Shown here: positions 24,137 to 32,799 of the stretch, in pieces | How the letters are laid out: every line of letters begins with the position of its first letter | How positions within the stretch are numbered: the first letter of the stretch is position 1 | Source of the DNA: Actinernus sp. WN-2022 | Taxonomy: Eukaryota; Cnidaria; Anthozoa; Actiniaria; Actinernidae | Length of the DNA stretch: 64,000 nucleotides | Direction: 5' to 3' | Assembly (NCBI GenBank): GCA_030867875.1 | Contig: JAOWCC010000577.1 | Location: 79,217,740-79,281,739 of the forward strand | Notes under the pieces: generated by a model | Told to the model about the DNA's origin: nothing | Database searches by the model: none | Seen by the model: only the letters and a program-made list of their open reading frames with translations | Made by a program: the position numbers and the translations under genes

Positions 24137-25127
24137 GATCCCCTTTGGGGGCAGTTCTGTATCCCTGGGTACCACTTGTAGCTCGAATTCACGCTTAACA
24201 CCTTCCGAATACAAATAGTACAGAACTGGCTGCCCCGAGGAAACCATACTACGAGAAATACTATATGTTTCCAAACTCCATATAGGATCAGTTGCACGAC
24301 GACGACCGCCTTCCAGCTCACCAGGAGCGTATAGATATCTAACACTGACGCCTTTCCTCTTTGAGACCAACGAGACGGCCATAGTGGGCCGGTTCTGCTG
24401 GGGTTGATTCGATTTCCTCTTTGCGTATTGCTACCACTGGTTGCTTTCCTGTCAAACGCGTAGGTTCGTTGTTCAAAGCGTTTACGACTGCAGGTAGACG
24501 AGCTACCCACTCAATCGACCTAACGTCCTTTCCCTGCGAAGCAAGTACTATTTCTTGAGCGTATTGATGCCCAAATAGCCTTTCGGATAGGGTTCGGTTG
24601 AATCGCTCAACGATTGCTTGATCCCAGTGAATGTCTACGCGCCCGCGTCTCACATAAACGTTATGCTTGGCTAGTAGTGGAGTAACGGCACCCATGAACT
24701 CGCGTCCTGGATCGACTTGTAAATGTTTTGGCCATGTCAGTGGACTTCGATTGTAGATTCGCTCAAATGCCGCAGCAACTTCTTTAGCTTCTTTAGTGGC
24801 TAATGGCTCGGCTTCTTTATATCTGAATGCGACATCCACAACTGTAAGTGCATATTTATATAGTTTTCGTCCACGCCCAGGACGATCGTGCGGAAGAAAG
24901 AGCAGATCAGCTTGATGAACCTCGTTTGGTTAAGAGACATTGAATTTAGGTCGTGGAACATATTGAGGAGCTGGTAAATAGATCTGCCATATAGCTTGTT
25001 TTTCCAACCACATCCGAGTCACATCTTCAGAGGTGTCGGCCGCAGTGGCAATATGTTTAATCGCCGCGAGTCCTTTCCAGTAGCCACTTGGGCTATAGTA
25101 GATATTTGCGAATACCTTTGAATCCAT
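24116..25127 (-). pseudogene. INT: retroviral-type DDE integrase, broken
   Basis: Polinton integrase, expected to join the element ends to target DNA. The ATG at 25,127 (MDSKVFANIYY) starts the N-terminal region with YYSPSGYW. An in-frame TAA at 24,930-24,932 follows NVS. Then come HQADLL (first catalytic Asp), VDPGREF (second Asp) and IVERFNR (Glu), spacing D-x34-E. A one-base frameshift in about 24,340-24,385 separates the core from the C-terminal domain (VSVRYLYAPGELEGGRRRAT, then DPIWSL), which is present to the stop at 24,116. A TATA-like ATATATTTATAG lies just upstream of the ATG. Intact length would be about 335 aa. The catalytic residues are retained but the frame is not. Confidence 0.92.
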
Positions 25128-26004
25128 TTTCTATAAATATATCGGTATAAGGTCTAAGTACCCACCCTTTATATGGAGTAGACTTTGCATGAGGAGCTTA
25201 ACCTGACTTAGGATTTCTCAGCGTGAAGACTATGACGTCTCAAAATCCAATTACGATTTTGACACTTTGTGGTTTCAGTGTTGTCATCACTTTATTTAAT
25301 ATAACATAAACACTTTCGAAGATTTTGCAGGTATGATTCCTGTGGAGAGATGAAATTGGAGGCAGAAATTATATTCTAGCCGTCGACGCTAAATGCATGC
25401 GATCATGGAGGACGCGAACGCTAAGACCTTTCCACTTAAAATGTTTTTTTGAGCTTCACTTGGCAAACTTAAGATGTGGTACGCTCTGTCAAACAGCCAT
25501 TGTGATTGTAAAGTGAGAAGATTTGTCAAGAACAAGGCTTTTGAACGGTTCTCGAACGAGATTTGCCAAGTGAAAGTATCAGATTTGTGGCGGGAAAATC
25601 AGTGGTGAATACGCTCCATTCGAATCAGTTCTGGCCGGAAAGAAGAAACACCGAAGAAGAGCATCTACGCCATTACTCTGTTTGGACTCTGTTGTGGGCT
25701 GCTAAAGTATAAAATTGGGATCGTATCAAGGGTTTTTGGCCTCATCCAAGTTCACGAAGCAAGTAATAATTGACGCGATGAACTCCTTCGACCTCACGCG
25801 GTCCGCTGTGATCCGTGAATCAGAGAAAAAGGTAACCCTGAGACTAGTCGCATTCAAGTATTAGGAAACGAGCTGTCGTTTTAACTAGGAGAAAGAAATA
25901 CAACGAAAGCACCCATCGCTGCTAGCGTGTTACAATTTATTTTGTTTGAAGTTATTTATTATTAAGTGGTTACGTAGATTTTAAACCGGCCACCGGGATA
26001 ACAA
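25128..26004. other. Polinton segment without viral ORF
   Basis: No open frame of note on either strand. A small inverted pair TTCACTTGGCAAA / TTTGCCAAGTGAA lies at 25,456 and 25,563. On the plus strand a TATA-type GTATAAAATTGGG near 25,706 is followed by ATGAACTCCTTCGACC at 25,779 and AAAAAGGTAACC (possible splice donor) near 25,826. This looks unlike the rest of the element and could be captured cellular DNA. Confidence 0.4.
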
Positions 26005-26790
26005 GATAGATTGCCTGTGTTAGGAGCACTTGGGTGACTAGATAGATTGCCTGTTACGAGCACTGGGGTGACTAGATAGATTGCCTGTTACGAGCACTGG
26101 GGTGACTAGATAGATTGCCTGTGTTACGAGCACTGGGGTGACTAGATAGATTGCCTGTTACGAGCACTGGGGTGACTAGATAGATTGCCTGTGTTAAGAG
26201 CACTGGGGTGACTAGATAGATTGCCTGTGTTAAGAGCACTAGGGTGACTAGATAGATTGCCTGTTACGAGCACTGGGGTGACTAGATAGATTGCCTGTTA
26301 CGAGCACTGGGGTTGCCTGTGTTACGAGCACTGGGGTGACTAGATAGATTGCCTGTGCTAAGAGCACCGGGGTGACTAGATAGATTGCCTGTGTTAAGAG
26401 CACTGGGGTGACTAGATAGATTGCCTGTTACGAGCACTGGGGTGACTAGATAGATTGCCTGTGCTAAGAGCACTGGGGTGACTAGATAGATTGCCTGTGC
26501 TAAGAGCACTGGGGTGACTGTTACGAGCAATGGGGTGACTAGATAGATTGCCTGTGTTACGAGCACTGGGGTGACTAGATAGATTGCCTGTGTTACGAGC
26601 ACTGGGGTGACTAGATAGATTGCCTGTGTTACGAGCACTGGGGTGACTAGATAGATTGCCTGTGCTAAGAGCACTGGGGTGACTAGATAGATTGCCTGTG
26701 CTTAGAGCACCGGGGTGACTGGATAGATTGCCTGTGTTACGAACACTAGGGTGACTAGATAGATTGCCTGTGCCAAGACTACCACGATCG
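26005..26790 (+). repeat. 34/36-bp minisatellite, about 23 copies
   Basis: Head-to-tail units with the core GATAGATTGCCTG, then TTACGAGCACTGGGGTGACT. Units are 34 bases, or 36 when GT is inserted (CCTGTGTTACGAG). Two units are truncated (near 26,313 and 26,519). Variants TTACGAG, TTAAGAG and CTAAGAG are interspersed. It separates the PolB/integrase side from the structural-gene side. Open frames within it are repeat artefacts. Confidence 0.95.
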
Positions 26791-27131
26791 CTAGTTAGAC
26801 TGGTTTACCTGATAAAGGCCGGGATTTAGACCTTATCCACAGTCTCGTGAAACCGACAGACACATCATCACTTTATAGCTACACATTTTTACAAAGAAAT
26901 TCTGGGCGTCAGTTTGTCAGTAGTTCGTCAAACGCGGTAAGTTTGAATTTATATTCCATTTTATTCTTTCCTTTGCAACCAAACGTTGTCTGTCGATAGA
27001 AAAGTAGTATAAAATGATTTATCAGAATTAATTCATTGGATTCGAGCAAATTCTAAAGCGTTTAAATTGTTTGTGTATGTCTATAAATATAGGGAACATA
27101 TACTTAAAGTTTTGTGGGGAAGCATTTAGAG
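26791..27131. other. gene-free spacer after minisatellite
   Basis: No ORF. A good splice-donor match, CAAACGCGGTAAGTTTG, lies at about 26,932 on the plus strand. Nothing else recognisable. Confidence 0.4.
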
Positions 27132-27703
27132 TTAACTGTCTAAAATGGTTAACTGCATGAACTCGCCACTGATCTCATCCTTCAACAAATAGTAACCATA
27201 ATAACCTCCGCAGTACTTCTTGTCATGCTCTTGGTGTGAGAATGGCTCTAGGTTCCACTCGATCGTCATCGTTTTGACATCTTTATTGATGAAAAAGTCT
27301 TTAACGTGTTCGTGTCCTATTACTAAACCTATTTTAGATTCCTCAGGCCAATCGGAGAGTGGCCACCCGCTGCACCTCATGCTGTTTAAGAGCTCAGTCG
27401 GGTAAACCACCGTACTGTGAAGTTTTACGGTTTTGTCCGTCATAAGAGTTTGGAATTCTAGATTTACTAATGAGAGTCTCTTGTCTAACGACTCTGCCTC
27501 AGTTAGATTATCGGCTTTTGGCGATTTAAGATCTACTGACTCTACCTCACCTTCGAAACCCAACTCGGTTAGGAGCGAATTTGTACAATATGAAATAGGA
27601 GAGTTGGGAGCTAGTAAAGCATTAGTGGTGATGAAGTTTCCACCCCCTTAGCCTTCACATTAACTGGTATGATATACATTTCATGGCTCTCCTTGACTCG
27701 CAT
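27132..27703 (-). pseudogene. Polinton hypothetical protein, frameshifted
   Basis: The ATG at 27,703 starts MRVKESHEMYIIPVNV and runs 30 codons to TAG at 27,611. A second frame, open from about 27,650 to the stop at 27,132 and without its own early ATG, carries the remaining 143 or more codons, so one frameshift near 27,615-27,650 splits a gene of about 190 aa. A TATA-like TATATAAATA (27,741-27,750) lies about 40 bases upstream of the ATG. The C-terminus is rich in aromatic residues (YCGGYYGYYLL). No domain recognised. It is last in the minus-strand block, next to the minisatellite spacer. Confidence 0.55.
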
Positions 27704-27805
27704 GGTTTTCCTTTTCGTTGAAAGTCGCCTCTGCAATGTATATATAAATAGCTTCAAATGGGTACAGAAAAACCAACTTAAAAAGCTCGTTTTTAAAAAG
27801 CATAG

Positions 27806-28228
27806 CTATAGCCATCGGGTGGCAACATATCCTAGAACGGGCACCCCACCACCTACGGCCACCAATTCGACAGTTTTCTGTGAACTTGATGGGCGATAGT
27901 AATCTGAGAAACGAGGCTCCTTTAGGTCCTGCAGACTTATATGGTCTATCCCTACGTGGACCGTATTGTATAAGGATGAAGCTCGATCCGCATTGGATAG
28001 CTCTTCTTTAGCGTAACGATGCAGACGATCCTGATCTAGGATCCAGTCAGCCAATTTTTGACGTTTCTCCTGGTAAATAGCCCAATCGGCTTGATATTTT
28101 TCAAGGGCTCTGTCGTGTCTTTCAGCCTCTATAGCCAGCAAGTCTGGATCTCTACCATCGACCAATTTTTCGAAATAGTGAGCACCTATACCCGCCAAAG
28201 TAAAAGCAACTGCGGCAGCAATCGCCAT
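27806..28228 (-). CDS. 140-aa coiled-coil membrane protein
   Basis: Intact. The N-terminus (AIAAAVAFTLAGIGAHYF) is a short hydrophobic anchor. Residues about 30-70 form a charged helix with heptad character (IEAERHDRALEKYQ). Then comes RFSDYYRPSSSQKTVEL and a C-terminal hydrophobic stretch (VAVGGGVPVLGYVA). I recognise this arrangement, including the SD-Y-P-S-QK box, as a conserved uncharacterised protein of animal Polintons; its role is not known. TATATATCAA lies just before the ATG. It is 20 bases downstream of the preceding gene in the same direction, as in a tightly packed late gene block. Confidence 0.7.
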   Translation of the reverse strand: MAIAAAVAFTLAGIGAHYFEKLVDGRDPDLLAIEAERHDRALEKYQADWAIYQEKRQKLADWILDQDRLHRYAKEELSNADRASSLYNTVHVGIDHISLQDLKEPRFSDYYRPSSSQKTVELVAVGGGVPVLGYVATRWL

Positions 28229-28230
28229 GG

Positions 28231-28241
28231 ATTGATATATA
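28231..28241 (-). promoter_or_regulatory. TATATATCAA box
   Basis: Minus-strand TATATATCAAT, two bases before the ATG at 28,228; identical over ten bases to the box at 19,749-19,758. Confidence 0.45.
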
Positions 28242-28248
28242 CATTGTA

Positions 28249-28467
28249 CTACTTAGTCGGTAGGTACTTTTTGTCCTCGAGATATTGTTTAGCAACAAGG
28301 CTACCAGACAACACGGTTGTCAACTTTACGTAATTCACGATTGAAGTCGAAGGGTCGCTAAGCATAGACTCCTTGGTTACTTTTTTTGCTACGAACCCGA
28401 TGCCTGCCACTAGTCCAGATAATATGGCAGCGTCTTTTACTGTTTCCATCAACTTATTCTCAACCAT
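28249..28467 (-). CDS. 72-aa small membrane protein
   Basis: The start MVENKLMETVKDAA (28,467) is preferred over an upstream ATG because TTATATATG sits just before it. There are two hydrophobic helices: AAILSGLVAGIGFVA (about 10-26) and a weaker TTVLSGSLVAKQYL (about 50-63), separated by KKVTKESMLSDPS. This fold-back, two-helix pattern ending in YLEDKKYLPTK resembles a recurrent small Polinton protein of unknown function. Intact. Possibly a virion or membrane-remodelling component; that is inference from position only. Confidence 0.65.
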   Translation of the reverse strand: MVENKLMETVKDAAILSGLVAGIGFVAKKVTKESMLSDPSTSIVNYVKLTTVLSGSLVAKQYLEDKKYLPTK

Positions 28468-28526
28468 TATGCACATATATAAGTTGTAGGTTTTCAGTCT
28501 TCAAATGAGTGTGGCTTCGAATAGAC

Positions 28527-28872
28527 CTACTCCAGTGTCGACCTTACACGTGTTCGTTCCAATGGAGCGGGTTGTGCGTCTTTTGGCGGCGATGCGGCTT
28601 GTCCTTCAGTTGCGGAGCACCCACCCGCGTTGTACTGGTAGTATAGACCTACTAGTGTAGCACCTACGCCGATAGCTGTGAGTGTAGTATTTGTCCTTCT
28701 CACATTTGTCCGGTGGTACACCACTTAGTTGAGCCTCCTTTTTCTCACGAAGAGCCTCTCTACCAAGGCGATTTTCTTCTGCCCTTGTTCTCTCAGCCTC
28801 AACTCGGTTTGGATTTTTCGGCTTAGGTACGGGCTTCGGGTCCGTATTAGTAATTTGATCCACTTCAGCCAT
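28527..28872 (-). pseudogene. tail-anchored small protein, frameshifted
   Basis: The ATG at 28,872 (MAEVDQITNTDPKPVPKPKN) starts a charged, Pro/Lys-rich N-terminal part with a basic-acidic helix (RTRAEENRLGREALREKKEA). The frame then becomes Arg/Tyr-rich nonsense. The other frame (28,724-28,527) supplies a single membrane helix, TLTAIGVGATLVGLYYQYN, and a short polar tail. One frameshift at about 28,680-28,700 therefore splits a protein of about 115 aa with one TM helix. The palindrome TATAAC-TTC-GTTATA lies just upstream of the ATG. Function unknown. Confidence 0.55.
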
Positions 28873-28904
28873 AGCTTCGATATAACTTCGTTATAGTTAG
28901 CTTC

Positions 28905-29158
28905 AATACGTTAACATTACACTAATTGTGTCAACACTACACTAATATTACACTAATTGCACTAACATTACACTAATTACGTTAACATTGCACTAATATT
29001 ACACTAATTACGTTAACATTGCACTAACATTACACTAATTACGTTAACATTGCACTAACATTATACTAATTACGTTAACATTACACTAATTGCACTAACA
29101 TTATACTAATTACGTTAACATTACACTAATTGCACTAACATTATACTAATTACGTTAA
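28905..29158. repeat. AT-rich tandem repeat, about 31-bp period
   Basis: Repeats of ATTACGTTAACATTGCACTA and related ACATTACACTAATT units, with 12-base subrepeats. It fills the space between the ORF starting at 28,872 and the next upstream gene. Low-complexity expansion; it may contain several TTAA and GTTAAC sites. Confidence 0.9.
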
Positions 29159-29170
29159 CTTCGAATATGT

Positions 29171-29734
29171 CTAAAGTACTTCATCTATTTGTGGGGTAGC
29201 CACTTCGTCGTCAATCCCTTCCCCTGGCGTATAATGTGCAATAATGTGACATGAAGCACTAGTTATTGCTATAAGGGGACCTGCTCTGTAAGACAACGAC
29301 CAAGCCATGGCAGATATCTCATTTCAGACTAAGTGGTCTTCTTGTAGATCCTTCAATAGTTCTTGTCGAGAATATATAGGCAGCACGTATGCGGTTGCAC
29401 GAACTGCTAGACTTAGTGCTCTACTTACTAAGCAGCTCGTTTTTTGCTTTGCTAAGACGGCCTTGTATCTGGTATGCAAGCGTTCTACGTCTTTGTCAGG
29501 CAGTTTAGAAATGTCCCCTAGAGAGAAATTATTTCCTAGGTATTCCTTCGTCGTACCAGTTACGGCTAGAACCGAAAGAGCTTCCCGATAGTCGCCTATT
29601 GCTATGCGACGTGCTTCATCAGTGGTATGGTTACAAGCTTCACATGTAGCTCCGCTACGTACAGCTTCACTGCTGGGGCGGGGCGGGGGACCTGTCACAT
29701 CCTCACCTAGTATGTCTTCGAGGTCGTTATCCAT
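29171..29734 (-). pseudogene. Polinton hypothetical protein with premature stop
   Basis: The ATG at 29,734 opens 136 codons: an acidic N-terminus, CEACNHTTDEARRIAIGDY, then YLGNNFSLGDISKLPDKDVE with RYKAVLAKQ, and LLKDLQEDHLV before TGA at 29,324-29,326. The same frame then continues for about 50 codons to 29,171, with plausible hydrophobic content (GPLIAITSASC), so the TGA is probably a nonsense mutation in a protein of about 187 aa. The YLG...D-DVE..RY pattern recurs in animal Polintons as an uncharacterised structural-block gene. It lies directly after the ATPase gene. Confidence 0.6.
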
Positions 29735-29744
29735 TGTCTGAAGT

Positions 29745-30382
29745 TTACTGTAATATATCGTGATATGCCACAGGTGCAGGTAGCTCTAACACAACTTCGA
29801 AGGGACTTCGTAAACAAAAGCATAAGCGAGCAAACTTGTGGGACTTGAGCTCTGATTGCAACTTTCTTTTCTCATCCCCCTCTATACCTTCACCGTAGTC
29901 CTGGAAGAGTTTCTTACCTTCTATAGCCGACACCAAATGAAAGGCACTACTATGGCTACATTTTCGCGGAAGGGTTTACTTATGCTCGTGAGTCGCTGGG
30001 TTAGCACCCAAACAGAAATACCATCGTGGCGAGCAGAAAAGCCCAGTTTCGAGAGTTTGCTAGTCCTTCCTTTTACGTCCTTTGAAGCGGCACAATCATC
30101 TAGGATGAAGAGGGTATTGGTTCCTTCGTAGTAGGTGGCGCACACACCCAATACAGCATCTATGGCATCCTGTGAGGGTGATATAACGCGAACGTTTTTG
30201 TCGCCTATGGCGAATCCATGATAGGTCTCGTTATGGGCATACGTGGGGCATATCAATACGATGTAGTCAAATGTTCCCCGGAAGGCTCCACGAAGCTGTT
30301 CCACAAGAAAGGCAGTCTTTCCACAATTTGTTGGCCCTACTATCAGAGCATTAAATGGGATTTTTTCTACTAACGTATTCAT
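29745..30382 (-). pseudogene. ATP: FtsK/HerA-like packaging ATPase, frameshifted
   Basis: Genome-packaging NTPase typical of Polintons and related dsDNA viruses. The ATG at 30,382 abuts the stop of the capsid-type gene. Walker A GPTNCGKT is at residues 16-23, Walker B TLFILDDC at 90-97, and a sensor-like WVLTQR at about 125-131. The first frame ends at 29,921. The other frame supplies the C-terminal KLFQDYGEGIEG...ELKSHKFARLCFCLRSPFEV to 29,745, so there is one frameshift near 29,930-29,950. The catalytic core is complete but the C-terminal quarter is out of frame. Confidence 0.9.
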
Positions 30383-31630
30383 CTAATATTTAATATTTAG
30401 CAGCCCCCCACGTTCAATAGTTGCCTGAGCATCAGCAAGCACAAATATATGCATATTCACAGTTCCTGTACCGCCCGTACGATGAATCCTTAGCTGGAGG
30501 TTTTGTCCGCTACCTGTTTGGGCCATACCATCCCCATGAACGGTGCTGTCTTTAGAGGTACGACAGTCGATGAGTACAGCGAACTTGTTCTCGTAGAACT
30601 TTTGCGGTGTCATGGCTGTAGTTGCTTCTTCGAAACGTCCACCACAAAACCAATTATTTGCTGACTCCCAAAAGTCCTCTGGTAGCATCCCAGCAGGAAA
30701 GAGATCGTTAGGGCGCCCATTTACATCCATCTCGACCTTGGTGATGCCCGGATTTATAAACTTCTCGCTGGCTCGGGTGCCTGCGGTATGTTGCTCCACA
30801 AAGAGAAGAAGAAGTCCAGTGAAAGAGCGACGAAGGGTGGATACATGTACAGATACAAGTGTGTCGTTTGCTAGGTTGACTGTAGTGGTACTGAAATACG
30901 CGGTGTGGTTGTACATGAAGTTTTTGCCAAATTCGTAGACTTGCTTGGTCTGCACCGCAAGAACAGAACTATCGATGGTTTGGTATTCGAGCTCAATGTT
31001 CGTTAGCTGATATGTGACTAATTTTGTGCTGTCAGATCCAACTATTACGTCTATGGCCGGGGCTAGAGTCAATGCAAAGGACAAGACTTCGCGCAGCGCG
31101 TGTGGATAAAAGACACCGTAAGTCGTGATAATGTCGTGATCGATATGTATCTTGTACTTGCTACCATATACGGCCAGTATCGCATTGTCAACCGCATTCG
31201 AGGTATCTTTATTGCCGGCCTTTGAGCGAAGTTTGTTCACGTTGTCGGATTGAATACCTTGCGATATACTCGCCCCTCGCTTTGCTGTAGATAGATAGAG
31301 ATCCCTATATATCTGCGGTAGATCGAACCTAGAACAATCTTCTAAGATATCGAGATTCATTTTTGTGACCCGCTGCGAGACCAAACAGCGTCCGACATTA
31401 GCCGCCAGTTTGTTGTCGGCATGACCCCCAGATAGAGTGATATTGGCTAGGAGTGCTAGACTGCCAGGTACTAGAAGTCTGTTTTCACCGAGCGTGGGAA
31501 CGTCAACTCTCAAAGTTACGCCTGGGTTGGCAGTCGCGGGGTTGAAATTCATACGATAGATAGCACGTCTGGCTTTGAGAGATTCACCCTCCCTAGGAGC
31601 ATAGTCCGGATGGAGCTTTGATGATATCAT
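30383..31630 (-). CDS. MCP: major capsid-type protein, intact
   Basis: 415 aa from the first in-frame ATG at 31,630 (MISSKLHPDYAP). It has a beta-rich composition, with PGVTLRVDVPTLGENRLLVP near the N-terminus, ITTYGVFYPHALREVLSFAL in the middle and a Gly-rich C-terminus (RIHRTGGTGTVNMHIFVLAD). Position immediately upstream of the packaging ATPase (TAG-ATG junction), length and beta character fit the double jelly-roll capsid protein of Polintons. The fold itself cannot be seen from sequence, so the capsid assignment is inference. It is the longest undamaged gene in the element. The alternative is another virion protein. Confidence 0.7.
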   Translation of the reverse strand: MISSKLHPDYAPREGESLKARRAIYRMNFNPATANPGVTLRVDVPTLGENRLLVPGSLALLANITLSGGHADNKLAANVGRCLVSQRVTKMNLDILEDCSRFDLPQIYRDLYLSTAKRGASISQGIQSDNVNKLRSKAGNKDTSNAVDNAILAVYGSKYKIHIDHDIITTYGVFYPHALREVLSFALTLAPAIDVIVGSDSTKLVTYQLTNIELEYQTIDSSVLAVQTKQVYEFGKNFMYNHTAYFSTTTVNLANDTLVSVHVSTLRRSFTGLLLLFVEQHTAGTRASEKFINPGITKVEMDVNGRPNDLFPAGMLPEDFWESANNWFCGGRFEEATTAMTPQKFYENKFAVLIDCRTSKDSTVHGDGMAQTGSGQNLQLRIHRTGGTGTVNMHIFVLADAQATIERGGLLNIKY

Positions 31631-31694
31631 TGTTTGTCTCAATCACTATGAATTGAATGTTAAATCCTTATATCCATTAAAACATATCTTCAAC

Positions 31695-32401
31695 ATGAGA
31701 TCGAGGTGATGTGAGGCAGAGACAGACGTGAAAGATAAGGATGAAGCTAGGGCTAAAGAACACAGTGAATACTATGAACGCGAAACCCTGAATAATATGC
31801 GTGAGCAGATGGAGACCTCGTTCCCAACCGCACCAGATGACCCAGTAGGTGGTGAGGCTATAGAAATGACTATAGACACGACTATACTGCACAGGGCGCT
31901 AGGCCAAAAGATAGCCAGGCTGAAACATCATTCATCGAGGTGAGTAAGGGTATCGTATTCACTGATCGAATCGCAAGAGAAACAAGCGAGGATTTGTCTA
32001 AGACGATAAGGGATTTCTACCCAGACGTAGGCATCCGTGGTACGGTAGAGGTATCTATCTAGGGCAATAAGATCGGGAAGGGTGGTAAGATTATCAAGGG
32101 TGGTAGGCTCGAGCTCCGTGCGATGGGTAGCGAAGAGAAGCCTATACCTTTGACCACTAAGAAAGGGGAGAGATATAGGAAGATGGGTAAGGACCTCGAA
32201 AGGGCTCTAGGGCCTACGAGAGAAGAAACGAACAAGCAAGTCGAACAGGCCGGACAACAGCTAGAAGAGCGTATCAAACAAAATTTAGATATATTTCAAG
32301 CCCCTAAGTCAACCTCAGCTCAGAAAGAAGCGACTAAGAATGAGATAATGGATGACCAAAATAAGCTAGATGCCCTTGAACGCCTAAAAGAAGCCCTATA
32401 G
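31695..32401 (+). pseudogene. charged, coiled-coil hypothetical, broken
   Basis: The ATG at 31,695 is followed almost at once by TGA at 31,707-31,709. The frame then runs through KDKDEARAKEHSEYYERE and ends at 31,943. The other frame takes over from within about 31,850-31,940 (FIEVSKGIVFTDRIARETSE), meets TAG at 32,060-32,062, and continues through KKGERYRKMGKDLERALG and a Gln/Glu-rich helix to 32,401. There are thus two stops and one frameshift in a gene of about 230 aa. It is divergent from the capsid-type gene and 8 bases before the 32,410 gene. No family recognised; the highly charged helices suggest a core or scaffold role, which is only inference. Confidence 0.5.
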
Positions 32402-32409
32402 AAGCAAGT

Positions 32410-32799
32410 ATGTCACTGCGATACCGTATCAAAGCTATTTTCAAGAAGTACGGGGTTGGCGTAGTTAGCGTGATGGCCGTAGCAGGCGCCGTAGTTAGTG
32501 CTATAGTTTCTGCGCTGTCAAAGAGCGTTCCCACGCCACCAAAGGGCTTGGCTGACATTGCCAAAGATGTGGCCCAATGGTTAAAGAAAGCAGGAAAAAA
32601 GTTGGGGGAGAACCTACCTGTACTGATAGGACCAATTGCAAGCTTCATATTTCGTATGGCTGGTGAAGCTATGGGATTCCTAGCAAAGAATGTTTGGTTG
32701 TTAATCGTAGCTGTAGTTGTGTTCGTAATAGAGCAGTATAAATCATCGGGACGACGAATCAACGAAACATCGCCCACGCAGCCGCGCCTGCCACAATAG
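32410..32799 (+). CDS. 129-aa membrane protein, intact
   Basis: MSLRYRIKAIFKKYG, then a hydrophobic helix (VGVVSVMAVAGAVVSAIVSA, about residues 16-35), a basic amphipathic middle (WLKKAGKKLGENL), a second hydrophobic stretch (LPVLIGPIASFIFRMAG), and a C-terminal TM helix (NVWLLIVAVVVFVIEQY, about 93-109) ending in a short basic tail. This KKYG...GKKLG...WLLI-EQY pattern recurs in cnidarian Polintons as an uncharacterised protein. Intact and a likely virion or membrane-active component. Its last 41 bases overlap the convergent gene ending at 32,759. Confidence 0.7.
   Translation: MSLRYRIKAIFKKYGVGVVSVMAVAGAVVSAIVSALSKSVPTPPKGLADIAKDVAQWLKKAGKKLGENLPVLIGPIASFIFRMAGEAMGFLAKNVWLLIVAVVVFVIEQYKSSGRRINETSPTQPRLPQ

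Noticed and set aside
26282..26674. 130-aa open frame of QAIYLVTPVLVT repeats
   Set aside because: It is a translation of the 34/36-bp minisatellite; units differing by 2 bases break any stable frame and there is no start context.
26005..26790. CRISPR-like array
   Set aside because: No unique spacers; units are contiguous and the genome is eukaryotic.
28873..28900. ATAACTTCGTTATA resembling a loxP arm
   Set aside because: Only a short palindrome with a 3-base loop; no second arm, spacer or recombinase.
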